DNA of 64,000 nt from Algoriphagus aquimarinus (GCF_900112005.1 NZ_FOKK01000008.1:166523-230522); one strand, 5' to 3'. Positions 34,335-43,375 are shown, numbered from the stretch's first letter. Notes: generated by a model not told the origin, from the sequence alone. Program-made: numbers and translations.

Positions 34335-34652
34335 TTATTGAAGGTCGAAAACGTTTGGAAGTTCGACGGAAATAGGAGAGTTGTCTGGATTAGTTTCCAT
34401 GATATCTGCCATATGTTTCCACCAGCATTGGACGATCTCGGTGCTTCCAAGATCCTGAGAATTTGCTTCTCCTTCGATTACCTGAAAGGCAAAAAGGTTG
34501 GAAGTCTCTCTATCCAAAAATATTTGATAATCAATGATTCCTGTGTCTTTGAGTAAAGTGACCAGTTCAGGCCAAATCTCACGATGTCTTCTTTCGTATT
34601 CTTCTTCAAAACCTGGAATCAGTTTCATTCGAAAGGCTAGTTTTTGAGGCAT
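34335..34652 (-). CDS. rhaM: L-rhamnose mutarotase
   Basis: A 105-aa dimeric alpha/beta-barrel enzyme that interconverts alpha- and beta-L-rhamnopyranose. The family motif KLIPGFEEEYERRHREIWPEL holds the catalytic histidine at position 23. The central IFLDRETSNLFAFQVIE and the C-terminal MADIMETNPDNSP match RhaM at full length. It lies between the two-domain acetylesterase and the GH106 rhamnosidase, with an 11-nt gap to the latter, so it belongs to the same transcript. Cytoplasmic; no signal peptide. Confidence 0.95.
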   Translation of the reverse strand: MPQKLAFRMKLIPGFEEEYERRHREIWPELVTLLKDTGIIDYQIFLDRETSNLFAFQVIEGEANSQDLGSTEIVQCWWKHMADIMETNPDNSPISVELPNVFDLQ

Positions 34653-34712
34653 TTTGGGGTGTTTTATTAGTTTTGAAAAATGGCAGTGAATCTTTGAAAT
34701 TCAGTGCTCAGC

Positions 34713-36215
34713 TTATATTTTTATCAGGAATGATTTGAGCGCTAGTTGATCCAGATTTTTAATGGCATTTACAACAATTTTTGCATTCATCTCAGCACCT
34801 TCTTCTATAGTATGCGTGTGATCTGTATCATTGAAGTAGTGCGTTTTCACATATTTTTCGCCCAACTCATCATATTGATCGGCTACTAACTGGTTCAAAT
34901 CTATAAAGGCAGTTTCGGTATCTTCAGCAACCTGTTTTGCCCAAAGTCCATAGTCGTTTTCTGCGGTTACGATTTTTCCATCTTTCCATCTATTTCGAGG
35001 AATAAGAGAGCAAACGATAGGAGTGACGCCTTTGGCTTTTGCTGCCAATATCATCTGCCGTAAATACTGGCCATAGGTATAGACAGTTTCCTGACTTTTT
35101 GTGATGGGGTTGTAAATGTTTTCAGCTTCTAAACCAGCACTTTTGATCGTACCGCGAGCTCGGGCTTCATCATCCAATGGACTTGAATCGTTGTGACCAA
35201 ATTGCATGATGAGGTAGTCACCAGGTTCTAATTTGTCCAGAACTTTCTGCCACATCCCGTAAGTTTGGAATGTACGACTACTGGTACCACCTAGTGCGTG
35301 ATTTTGCACCTTGATCTTTTCTCCGTCAAAATATGGAGTCATAAAATCTCCCCAACCCCAAAGTCCTCCAGCTCCATCACCTTGTCCATTCTTCACAGTA
35401 GAGTCGCCGATTAGAAATAGAGTAGGCTTGTCCTTGTTCAAATAATCTTTAAGATCGCAATCCTTCATTCCTCTTAACCCTTCCGTAACTGACCAAGCAT
35501 TGATTCTAGCACCAGCTTCGTTGGTGTGCGTATGATCTCGTTCAAAAAGTCCTTTCACGACCTCTGGGCCCCATTTATCATATTGATCGGCCACTATTGA
35601 ATTGAGGTCAAGGAATGGGACGCCATGTCGTCTAGCGGCATCTCTTGCCCATTTCCCAAAGTCTTGATTGGCTCTTTCTACTTCAGCATCCTGGAATTTA
35701 TTGCGTGGAATCATAGAGGCCATGATAGGAGTGGCGCCTTTTGCCTTGGTGTCTGTGATGAATTTTTCCAGATACCAGCCATAGGTGTGTACAGTTTCTT
35801 GTGTGCCGTCTGGCCAAGTGAGTTGCTTCACTTCGTCACCCATTCCTGGTAAGACGCCTCGATAACCAGCTTTGGTGGTGTCAGGAACAGATCCTTCATT
35901 GTGGCCAAACTGCATGATTACATAATCGCCAGGCTTGATCGTTTCCAGAACTTTATCCCATCTGCCTTCTTTGATAAAGGTTCGAGTGCTTCTGCCAGCC
36001 ATGGCTTGGTTACTTACTTCTAGCCGAGTACTATCAAAAAACTCCTGAAGGAAATTGCCCCAACCACGCTGTAAATTTCCATCACCGCCATTCCTTACTG
36101 TAGAATCTCCTATGAGATAGAGAGTTTTCTTCTCGTTAGTTTGTTGTTGAAAAGCGGAGAATAGGAACGCTAAAACAAGAATTAATAAGGGTTTGATGGG
36201 TTTGTTGAATTTCAT
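34713..36215 (-). CDS. Tandem-domain rhamnogalacturonan acetylesterase (SGNH/GDSL, CE12-like)
   Basis: A 500-aa exported esterase with signal peptide (LLILVLAFLFSAFQ). It contains two complete SGNH domains. Domain 1 (about 30-250) has the nucleophile S38 in IGDSTV, NQAMAGRSTRTF, FGHNEG and the D227/H230 pair in DHTHT. Domain 2 (about 264-490) has S272, NHALGGTSSRTF, FGHNDS and a second DHTHT near 464. Both active sites look intact, so this is a true duplication and not a catalytic plus binding domain. It removes acetyl groups from rhamnogalacturonan I before the GH106 enzyme acts. First gene of the minus-strand rhamnose operon. Confidence 0.93.
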   Translation of the reverse strand: MKFNKPIKPLLILVLAFLFSAFQQQTNEKKTLYLIGDSTVRNGGDGNLQRGWGNFLQEFFDSTRLEVSNQAMAGRSTRTFIKEGRWDKVLETIKPGDYVIMQFGHNEGSVPDTTKAGYRGVLPGMGDEVKQLTWPDGTQETVHTYGWYLEKFITDTKAKGATPIMASMIPRNKFQDAEVERANQDFGKWARDAARRHGVPFLDLNSIVADQYDKWGPEVVKGLFERDHTHTNEAGARINAWSVTEGLRGMKDCDLKDYLNKDKPTLFLIGDSTVKNGQGDGAGGLWGWGDFMTPYFDGEKIKVQNHALGGTSSRTFQTYGMWQKVLDKLEPGDYLIMQFGHNDSSPLDDEARARGTIKSAGLEAENIYNPITKSQETVYTYGQYLRQMILAAKAKGVTPIVCSLIPRNRWKDGKIVTAENDYGLWAKQVAEDTETAFIDLNQLVADQYDELGEKYVKTHYFNDTDHTHTIEEGAEMNAKIVVNAIKNLDQLALKSFLIKI

Positions 36216-36357
36216 TCTTTACTAGGATTTGCAAAAACAAATGCTGTTTTAAACTGACCTAATGTAATGAAGAATATTTCTCGAACTTGCCTGTGCTGAC
36301 CTTAAAATGGTGTTTTTGATTGAATAGGCTATAAAATAGACTGCAAACAGGTGAATC

Positions 36358-37431
36358 CTAAAAAGGAAATATCAGAAGCGCATGTTGACCAACTGTATTA
36401 AAATCTCTCCAAACACGATTGAGTTCAGTATGGGTTTTAGCAGCTTCCAGTCCTGAGAAAGGATACAGTTTCCCATTTATGCTTCTACACTTTTGGGTAA
36501 GCTTTCGAGATACTTTAGAGATTTTCTTCAATCGTGAATCCGAGATTTTCCCATTCTTCTCCAACTCATCCCAAGAGGTATTGACTTGACGATAGAAATC
36601 ATCCTGAACCTTTTGAAGCTTTTTATTCTGCTTATTCAGAAGTTCGGTGAAGTAGTTGAGATGCTTCTCATCGTATTTTCTGTATTCATTCCTTTTCCAA
36701 AACGACTGCTCAATCAAGTCCTTTAGGTGTTTGGTAATACCTAGAATATTCGCTGCGAGCGTTGCTTCAGCAAATTGATGAAAAGGATATTGATAAACCG
36801 GAGCTGTGAGCTGAGCTTTTTCAGGTAAGATTTCAAAGCAGCGATTAAGTGGTACGGATAAGCTTTCGCAGCGAAAAGCATGGCTTCCTGTGGCTATCAT
36901 ACCCATGTAATTCCAGCCATCGAGGATTTCTACATCTTTTCTATCCAATAGAAATGCCTTTATCACAGGCTTTCCTTTTTCATCCAAAAGTGCTTTTCCA
37001 TCTTCCGAGATCTCACAGTTCGCTGTAAGATGTGTGGCATGTAGAGCTCCTGAAGCATAGGTCCAAGATCCAGAGATCAGGTAGTTTTCACCTACTTTAT
37101 TGGCCTTTCCACCTACGAATCCACTTCCAGCTAGACAGAGTTTTTCGTCAGGAAAAATATCTTTACGTAGCGACTCATCCATGTAGCCAACAAACCATGC
37201 GGCACCTGCACATAACGTCACGGTCCATCCTAAACTCCCGTCAAGTCTAGCTAATTTTTCCTCGATTTTCAGAGCTTCTGGCAAGGTGCATCCCCGTCCA
37301 CCGAGGTCTTTTGGTACAAAAAGCTTGAACCACTTTTCCGCATAAATCTGTGTAAGCCATTCGTCGGGAAGGCATCCAAGTTTCTCTGCCTTAGCGGCAA
37401 GCTCGTGGTTAAACAGTTTTGAGTTTTGCAT
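36358..37431 (-). CDS. Acyl-CoA dehydrogenase-superfamily flavoprotein in a TPP-riboswitch operon
   Basis: A 357-aa protein of the acyl-CoA dehydrogenase fold: N-terminal helices (WLTQIYAEKWFKLFVPKDLGGRG), central beta domain (LCLAGSGFVGGKANKVGENYLISGSWTYASGA) and C-terminal four-helix part. It is closer to the flavin monooxygenase-like branch (HpaB/DszC type) than to true beta-oxidation enzymes, and the usual catalytic glutamate is not obvious. ATG at 37431 is preferred to TTG at 37443; it overlaps the pnuT gene by 23 nt, so the two are translationally coupled. Its presence behind a thiamine riboswitch suggests a role in processing a thiamine-related compound. That role is inferred from position only. 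Confidence 0.75.
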   Translation of the reverse strand: MQNSKLFNHELAAKAEKLGCLPDEWLTQIYAEKWFKLFVPKDLGGRGCTLPEALKIEEKLARLDGSLGWTVTLCAGAAWFVGYMDESLRKDIFPDEKLCLAGSGFVGGKANKVGENYLISGSWTYASGALHATHLTANCEISEDGKALLDEKGKPVIKAFLLDRKDVEILDGWNYMGMIATGSHAFRCESLSVPLNRCFEILPEKAQLTAPVYQYPFHQFAEATLAANILGITKHLKDLIEQSFWKRNEYRKYDEKHLNYFTELLNKQNKKLQKVQDDFYRQVNTSWDELEKNGKISDSRLKKISKVSRKLTQKCRSINGKLYPFSGLEAAKTHTELNRVWRDFNTVGQHALLIFPF

Positions 37432-38035
37432 TAGGTTGGTCAAGTTCTTTTTTCCAATCGAAATAAGCGAAAATGGCTACTATGAAGAGAAAAATGGTGA
37501 GAAATGAGATTAGAATCAGTTGCTTATGAAAAAGCAAAGGGATGGCGATAAGATTCGAAACGTTCAACCAAATCCAGTTTTCAAGCTTTCTTTTGGCCAA
37601 AAGCCACATGCCAGCCCAGGCTGTAGATGATACGAAAGCATCTATGATCGGCACATCTGAATCAGTGAAAGTGGTCAACATAAAATACAGGAATGCCCAG
37701 CCGCCAAGCGCAATTGCCCAGGTGATTTTCTGCTCAGAAATCGTACTTCGTGAGATTTGGGACGCTCCAGATGCAGATCTATTTCGCCACATAGCCCAAC
37801 CGTAAATACTCATCACTAAGTAGTAGGCGTGAAGTAAGGTTTCGGCGTAGAGCTTGGCATCCACCAGAAGGAAGCCGGAGCACATAATCCCGATGATGCC
37901 TGCAGGATAAAGCAGGACGTTGTTTTTGCGAGCGAGTAGCACTTCGGTGACTCCAAAACTCACAGCGATCCATTCCAGCAAACTGGTGGCTTTGATCTGC
38001 TCAGCGAGCAGACTCAGGTCAATAGAAAATAACAT
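37409..38035 (-). CDS. pnuT: PnuC-family thiamine transporter (PnuT type)
   Basis: A 208-aa inner-membrane protein with seven predicted helices. It has the PnuC-family features: LLEWIAVSFGVTEVLLARKNN at the N-terminus, LHAYYLVMSIYGWAMW in the middle and the TSTAWAGMWLLAKRKLENWIWLNV-like stretch near the end. PnuC proteins carry nicotinamide riboside; members behind a TPP riboswitch, like this one, are assigned to thiamine uptake (PnuT). The riboswitch lies 45 bp upstream. No outer-membrane thiamine receptor or thiamine pyrophosphokinase gene is adjacent, unlike many Bacteroidota. The thiamine assignment rests on the riboswitch. Confidence 0.9.
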   Translation of the reverse strand: MLFSIDLSLLAEQIKATSLLEWIAVSFGVTEVLLARKNNVLLYPAGIIGIMCSGFLLVDAKLYAETLLHAYYLVMSIYGWAMWRNRSASGASQISRSTISEQKITWAIALGGWAFLYFMLTTFTDSDVPIIDAFVSSTAWAGMWLLAKRKLENWIWLNVSNLIAIPLLFHKQLILISFLTIFLFIVAIFAYFDWKKELDQPNAKLKTV

Positions 38036-38079
38036 TTGAATAACGTTTTATGATTATTCAAAAAAGGGAGAACAGTAAT

Positions 38080-38172
38080 CTAGTCCCTACGCCGGCATTA
38101 CCCGGATCAGGTGCTCAGTGATCGCTCACCGATGGGTATGATCTCAGCCCGTAACTTTTAGGGCACCCCTCA
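38080..38172 (-). promoter_or_regulatory. TPP (thiamine pyrophosphate) riboswitch
   Basis: On the minus strand the aptamer reads GAGGGGTGCCC, CGGGCTGAGATCATACCC, then CACCTGATCCGGGTAATGCC and GGCGTAGGGA. All conserved THI-box blocks are present in order, with a variable P3 arm between. It precedes pnuT by 45 bp. Just after the aptamer, GGGA...TCCC followed by six T (about 38059-38086) could form a weak terminator overlapping the 3' aptamer strand. High TPP would then switch off pnuT and the flavoprotein gene. Confidence 0.96.
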
Positions 38173-38417
38173 TTTGATGGCGCTAATATAGAAATTAATA
38201 TTTCTTTAGTGGATTTAGTAAGTGGGAATACAATTGGACTGGAAAAAATGTCTGTATTTATTTGATTCTCTAAATATTTTCCATGCAAATTAATTCTCTA
38301 AGAATCATATTCTTAACTGAGTCTATACACTAGGTTTTAAAAGATCAGTTAAGGATATGGTAGTGGAGTCGAATAAATTAATATATTTCCAAGTAAATAT
38401 TAGTTTCAGTTCGATAT

Positions 38418-40967
38418 ATGCTCAGAATTCTATTAGTGGGAATGTTACTATGTGTAGTAACTAGCTCAGTACATGCACAGAAGATTAAGATTTCGCCAAT
38501 TCCTCAGTGGGTAGAAACTCCAAATCTTGATTTGAATAAGAAAAGGGAAACTCAGATTGGCGAAGGATTTCGATACCTACTTTTTGAAAAACAGATAAAC
38601 ATACAAGAACGGGAGTCATTTCACAGGTATAGTGTGCAGGTTTTGTCTGTTGATGGTATTCAAGAATATTCTGATGTGCAGATTGAATACGATCCTTCTT
38701 TCCAAAAATTGGAAGTACATGAGGTGAGTATTTATCGGGATGGAAAGAAAATAAACAAGTTGAATTCTGATGATTTTAAACTCATCCAAAAGGAGTCAAG
38801 TGCGGACAGATACATTTATGATGGGGCACTCAATGCATTACTACATCTGAGTGATGTTCAGAAAAATGATATTATTGATTATAGTTATTCATTGAAAGGT
38901 TTCAATCCGGTTTATGGCAAGCAGTACTCGGGATTTTTATACCATCAATTCTATGCAAAAGTCGAGAAATTCCATTACCGAGTACTTTTATCACAAGGTC
39001 AGCCTTTAGGTATTCATACGAATGGAAATCTTTTCAAACCGTCTAAATTGACTCAAAGTGGTTTGGATATTTACCAGTGGGATCATGATGGATTACAAGC
39101 TATGAGCTTTGATAACAATGTGCCTTATTGGTCTGCAATGTATCCTATGACTTCGATTTCAACCTTTTCAGATTGGAAATCAGTAGTTGATTGGGCTCTG
39201 CCATTATATAAATATTCGGAAGAGGGACTAGACGTAATAAAAAAGCAACTACCTGAAAAAAATCAAAATAATGCCAGAATCACGGACATAATTCGATACG
39301 TTCAGGATGATATTCGGTATTTAGGATTAGAGTCGGGTATGAGTGCTTATCTGCCAAATTCTCCCCAAAAAGTATTTAAACAAAAATACGGTGACTGTAA
39401 GGATAAGTCATTGCTACTTGTTGCACTACTTCGAAGCGAAGGACTTGAGGCTTATCCAGTCTTGGTAAATACTGAATGGAAAAATAATATTGATGCTTTT
39501 ACGGCCAACGCGAATGCATTTGACCATTGTGTGGTAACCTATAAATGGAAGGATAAAGATTATTATGTTGATCCAACCATCTCTGATCAAGGAGGTAATT
39601 TGACGGGTATATATTTCCCTGATTATAGTAGAGGATTAGTTTTGAAAGCAGGGAATTCAGAATTGATTTCTTTTTCGGAACCTATTAAGTCTAGTCAGAA
39701 AGTTGAAGAATTGATTATTGTAAAAGATTTGGAAGGCAGTGCTTCCATGAAAATCAAGACAGAATATCGTGGGAAAAAGGCAGATGAAATTCGATCTAGT
39801 TTTGCGAATAGTACTATCGATGAAATCTCTAAAAATTATTTGAATTTTTACTCGGGTGTATATCCTGACATTGAGGCAAGTGCTGCAATAGAATATTCAG
39901 ATTCTGATCGAAATATTTCTAATATAGTAACTACTGTAGAAAACTATGATATTAAAAATTTTTGGCAAAAGGCAGATGATGATAGCCAGTTAATAGGCGA
40001 GGTATATCCGCTGGATTTGCAGACTAAACTTAATTTTCCTCAAACAGCCAGCCGAGAAATGGATTATTTCCTTGGTAATCCAGAAGTGTTTTTGCTCACC
40101 ACCAAAATCGTAATGCCAGAGTACTGGCCTGTACAGTCCTATCATAATAAAATAGATGGAGGGGCTTTTACTTATGAAAATGAAATAAAGGGAGAAGGAA
40201 ATGTAATCGATATAAGCCATAAATACGAACTGATAAAAGCTAGTATTCCTGGGTCTGAAGTCTCTAACTTACTGGATAAGAAAAATCTAGCGCTAGATAA
40301 TCTTAATTTCTATTTGACCTATAATCCAGCTGGTGCTGGGAGATCGTTGAGTTTTCTGTCAGTCTTCATATGTGTTTTGGTTCTGGCTATTTCATTCTAT
40401 TTTGGGAAGAAGCTTTATGAAGGTTTTAACCCTGCTCCGCAGGATATCAGTTTTTATAAAGGGATTGGAGGCTGGCTGGTATTACCCGCTATATCCTTAA
40501 TAGCTGTACCTGTCACCATTATTTTTAGTCTCATTGATGGTGAGTATTTCAATAGTGCTGTATGGACTAATATTGGTGTTTATGGGGCTGGATTCAAAGT
40601 GTATTATGGAGTGACTTTCGTATTTCTGATATTTTTGTTTTGCTTCGCCATCCTAACAGCGATTTTCTTTTTCAAGTTACGTACCGGTGCACCGCAATTA
40701 TTTATCCTATTGATTAGCATCAATTTTGTATCCTTGATCTTAGAAGCATATGTAGGAGATCAATATTTCCCAGAGTTGGAATTGGACTCTTCCGCAAAAG
40801 ATATTATCCGCAGTGTTTTGGGGCTTTTCATTTGGATTCCTTACTTCATTAAGTCTGAAAGAGTCAAGTCTACATTCACCAGAACCTATATTTCAAATAA
40901 AGTTGATTTGGTAATAGCTGATCGCATCACAGAGGAGGATGCTTCTCAAAAGAACTATTCTGAGTAA
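38418..40967 (+). CDS. DUF3857 - transglutaminase - DUF2569 membrane protein
   Basis: An 849-aa exported protein with signal peptide (VTSSVHAQ). DUF3857 covers about 45-230. A transglutaminase-like domain (about 260-400) has the Cys-His-Asp triad at C327 (YGDCKDKS), H370 (FDHCVV) and D385 (YYVDPT). A beta-rich DUF3858-like stretch follows (about 410-625). The C-terminal part has about five transmembrane helices with the DUF2569 start GIGGWLVLPAISLI (about 685-820). The first two domains are a common periplasmic pairing in Bacteroidota; the DUF2569 tail is an extra anchor. Substrate unknown. Divergent from the thiamine operon. Confidence 0.87.
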   Translation: MLRILLVGMLLCVVTSSVHAQKIKISPIPQWVETPNLDLNKKRETQIGEGFRYLLFEKQINIQERESFHRYSVQVLSVDGIQEYSDVQIEYDPSFQKLEVHEVSIYRDGKKINKLNSDDFKLIQKESSADRYIYDGALNALLHLSDVQKNDIIDYSYSLKGFNPVYGKQYSGFLYHQFYAKVEKFHYRVLLSQGQPLGIHTNGNLFKPSKLTQSGLDIYQWDHDGLQAMSFDNNVPYWSAMYPMTSISTFSDWKSVVDWALPLYKYSEEGLDVIKKQLPEKNQNNARITDIIRYVQDDIRYLGLESGMSAYLPNSPQKVFKQKYGDCKDKSLLLVALLRSEGLEAYPVLVNTEWKNNIDAFTANANAFDHCVVTYKWKDKDYYVDPTISDQGGNLTGIYFPDYSRGLVLKAGNSELISFSEPIKSSQKVEELIIVKDLEGSASMKIKTEYRGKKADEIRSSFANSTIDEISKNYLNFYSGVYPDIEASAAIEYSDSDRNISNIVTTVENYDIKNFWQKADDDSQLIGEVYPLDLQTKLNFPQTASREMDYFLGNPEVFLLTTKIVMPEYWPVQSYHNKIDGGAFTYENEIKGEGNVIDISHKYELIKASIPGSEVSNLLDKKNLALDNLNFYLTYNPAGAGRSLSFLSVFICVLVLAISFYFGKKLYEGFNPAPQDISFYKGIGGWLVLPAISLIAVPVTIIFSLIDGEYFNSAVWTNIGVYGAGFKVYYGVTFVFLIFLFCFAILTAIFFFKLRTGAPQLFILLISINFVSLILEAYVGDQYFPELELDSSAKDIIRSVLGLFIWIPYFIKSERVKSTFTRTYISNKVDLVIADRITEEDASQKNYSE

Positions 40968-41173
40968 AAGCTTAGAGAATCATTCAAGGTTTGCTATGGG
41001 ATTTCTTTAAATTCTAAGATCCAAGTGAAGGGCGGCACATTTTCCAACAACTCTGTCTTGTCATGAATGCGGAACTAGGACTTCCATTGATTAATGGTAT
41101 TTTGGTTACATATTAGTTGACTATTCATGAAAGCTTTCAATAGCTTTGAGCTTTTTAAGATTGACCAAAAAGA

Positions 41174-41779
41174 ATGACGAGAGAAGATAATCTGTTGATA
41201 CGGCAAATAGCGGAGGGCAATGAATTGGCCTTCAAAATGCTGTATGACCATTATTCTCCCAAAGTTTACAATACACTGATCAGTTATACCAAGAATGCTG
41301 AAGATGCAGAGGAATTGCTTCAGGATGTCTTTGTGACCGTGTTCAATACAGCTCAGTCCTTTCGTTCAGATTCCACGGTGAGCACTTGGATTTACCGTAT
41401 TTCGGTGAACAAATCTTTAGATTTTTTGAGGAAAAAAAACAGCAGCAAGCGATTTGGGATATTTGCCTCGCTGTATAAGCGTGACTCTGCTGAGATCAAA
41501 TACGAGTCAGTGGACTTCGTTCACCCTGGTGTGAAAATGGAAAATAAAGAAGATGCCAAGGTACTTTTTAGTGTGATTGACGAACTTTCAGAAAAGCAGA
41601 AAACGGTCTTTATTCTCACCCAAATCGAAGACCTTTCGCAGCAAGAGGTTGCAGATATTTTGCAAACTACACGCAAGGCAGTAGAGTCGCTTTTGCAGCG
41701 AGCAAAGGCTAATCTGAAAATAAGTTTAGAAAAACATTTTCCCGAGCGAGGGAATTCATCTAAAAATACGTCTCAATAA
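41174..41779 (+). CDS. ECF-type RNA polymerase sigma factor
   Basis: A 201-aa sigma factor. Region 2 lies at about 22-90 (AEDAEELLQDVFVTVFNTAQ; VSTWIYRISVNKSLDFLRKK) and region 4 at about 132-185 (IDELSEKQKTVFILTQIEDLSQQEVADIL). First gene of a six-gene plus-strand run; the short membrane protein encoded 2 nt downstream is the likely anti-sigma factor. It differs from the FecI-like sigmas in this window: no FecR gene is nearby. Its promoter could not be identified; the ACTAAGGGTAA motif is absent. Confidence 0.93.
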   Translation: MTREDNLLIRQIAEGNELAFKMLYDHYSPKVYNTLISYTKNAEDAEELLQDVFVTVFNTAQSFRSDSTVSTWIYRISVNKSLDFLRKKNSSKRFGIFASLYKRDSAEIKYESVDFVHPGVKMENKEDAKVLFSVIDELSEKQKTVFILTQIEDLSQQEVADILQTTRKAVESLLQRAKANLKISLEKHFPERGNSSKNTSQ

Positions 41780-41781
41780 TT

Positions 41782-42060
41782 ATGGAAAACTGGAAAGACG
41801 ATATCTTGTCGAGTATGAAGGGAGCGGATCGTGCCGATGTTCCTGCTGGTGCCTTTCATAAAATCGAGCAGCAAATCAAAGCGCAAAAACAGAAGCAACT
41901 CAGTCCAATGAGATGGTTAGCTGTGGCTGCATCCATTTCTGCAGTAGTGATAGGTAACTTATTCTTTATCATGAATTATGAGCAAGAATCTACTTCAGTT
42001 GCTTCAGATGATGCTTATCCAGCCTTAGTTACGGACTTTAATATTTATGGAAATGAATAA
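41782..42060 (+). CDS. Short single-pass membrane protein, putative anti-sigma factor
   Basis: A 92-aa protein: cytoplasmic N-terminus of about 45 residues (MENWKDDILSSMKGADRADVP), one transmembrane helix at about 46-65 (LAVAASISAVVIGNLFFIMN) and a short acidic periplasmic tail. This is the layout of minimal anti-sigma proteins. It starts 2 nt after the sigma stop and overlaps the next gene by 14 nt. No zinc (HxxxCxxC) motif is present. No named family recognised; the role is inferred from topology and position. Confidence 0.7.
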   Translation: MENWKDDILSSMKGADRADVPAGAFHKIEQQIKAQKQKQLSPMRWLAVAASISAVVIGNLFFIMNYEQESTSVASDDAYPALVTDFNIYGNE

Positions 42061-42523
42061 TAAGAATATTTATAAAATAGGCTTAATCGTCATGATCTTG
42101 ATCAATGGAGTGTTGATTTTCATGATGCTTCGCGGTCCCAAGATGCCACCTCCACGCCAAAATGGTCTGATGGAAGTAATCAGTAAAAAGTTGGATTTGG
42201 ATTCTAATCAAAAGGCAGAGTATTTCGAACTTGCCAAGGATCATAGTAGGTCTGTTGCTGATGTAGAGGCAAAGCAAAAGAGGTTGATGAAAAACTACTT
42301 TGAATTTTTAGATAAGGCAGATGCAACGGGTCAAGCTGAGATATTGGAACAAATAGAAGAACTCGAAGGCGAGAAGATTTCTGTGACCTACCAGCATTTT
42401 GAAGACGTAAAATCAATTTGCTCCAAAGATCAATTGGCTCATTTTGAAGAGATTATTGAGGATGTCTTGCGAGTGATAGTAAACGATCAAAAAATAAATA
42501 GCCTTCCTCCGAGGGATAGATAA
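42047..42523 (+). CDS. CpxP/Spy-like periplasmic heavy-metal sensor protein
   Basis: A 158-aa protein anchored by one N-terminal helix (about 9-28), with a helical periplasmic domain. The LDLDSNQKAEYFELAKDH segment (near residues 50-67) and the later CSKDQLAHFEEI carry the two LTxxQ-like turns of the Spy/CpxP/CnrX fold. The family binds misfolded proteins or metal ions and feeds back on envelope-stress regulators. The start overlaps the putative anti-sigma gene by 14 nt (or 8 nt if M3 is used), so it likely acts with it. Metal binding is not shown: only C125 and a few His are present. Confidence 0.8.
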   Translation: MEMNNKNIYKIGLIVMILINGVLIFMMLRGPKMPPPRQNGLMEVISKKLDLDSNQKAEYFELAKDHSRSVADVEAKQKRLMKNYFEFLDKADATGQAEILEQIEELEGEKISVTYQHFEDVKSICSKDQLAHFEEIIEDVLRVIVNDQKINSLPPRDR

Positions 42524-42562
42524 CCAATCCGCGTCTATAGTTAAAACAAAACAACTATAGCA

Positions 42563-43375
42563 ATGCGATTAATCAAATTCAGTTTTTTACCCCTACTGCT
42601 TCTTGCAGTCACTTGGATTTCCTGTTCTAACGATGATGACGAGGATTTAGAGCCAGGTGAGACATTGACAGAATTGCCGGCAGCTTTTGCCATTTTCGAT
42701 GCTACCAATACCACCATTATATTAGATGGAAATGAAGTGGTAATCGAAACCAACGGTCTTCCGAATCACACTTCGCCTTATTGGTCAAACACAACTGCAA
42801 GGTCAATGGATGGTATTTCTACTCCAGCAGCTTCGACCAACCACCCACTGTTCGTAGAACCTACTGTTACTACTTACGAGCAAATGGCGCCTGGAAATAT
42901 TGATAATTTCAATGGTTCATACACACTACGTGTTGCAGCAATACCTACGAAGGCATCCTCCAGTTCAGCTACGGGTTTGGGAGCTATTGGTATAGCCGTC
43001 AGCGGATCTGTGATCTACAATGATGAAGAAGGACCAAATATCCCCTTAGCTGGAGCAGTTGGATCACTCGATTACAACGGCGCACACACAGGACCACAGA
43101 GTTATCACTATCATTTGGAGCCAGTTACCTTTTCAGATGACGATGATAATTTGATCGGGATTATTTCTGATGGATTCTTTCTGTATGGTAGAAAATGTAC
43201 CTCCTTAGGCGCATATCCTGTGGATTTGGATGTTTCTGGTGGCCATACTTCTACTACAAAATACAATACGGAAAAAGAAGAGTATCACTACCATATCCAA
43301 AATGAACTGTACTTAAGCAAGTATTACATCTTGTTCCCAGGCAATTATCAAGGTTCTCCAAATGCCATTCATTAA
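42563..43375 (+). CDS. YHYH domain lipoprotein
   Basis: A 270-aa lipoprotein (VTWISC, Cys21) followed by an acidic linker (NDDDEDLEPGE). The YHYH domain shows both eponymous motifs, SYHYHLEP (near 192) and EYHYHIQN (near 247), with DGFFLYGRK between. The histidine clusters and NHT/GGH motifs suggest metal binding. The family is common in marine and soil bacteria beside electron-transport or copper proteins but has no proven activity. The 3' end overlaps the MORN-repeat gene by 14 nt, and a SCO1 gene follows. A copper-related role is therefore a reasonable guess. Confidence 0.85.
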   Translation: MRLIKFSFLPLLLLAVTWISCSNDDDEDLEPGETLTELPAAFAIFDATNTTIILDGNEVVIETNGLPNHTSPYWSNTTARSMDGISTPAASTNHPLFVEPTVTTYEQMAPGNIDNFNGSYTLRVAAIPTKASSSSATGLGAIGIAVSGSVIYNDEEGPNIPLAGAVGSLDYNGAHTGPQSYHYHLEPVTFSDDDDNLIGIISDGFFLYGRKCTSLGAYPVDLDVSGGHTSTTKYNTEKEEYHYHIQNELYLSKYYILFPGNYQGSPNAIH

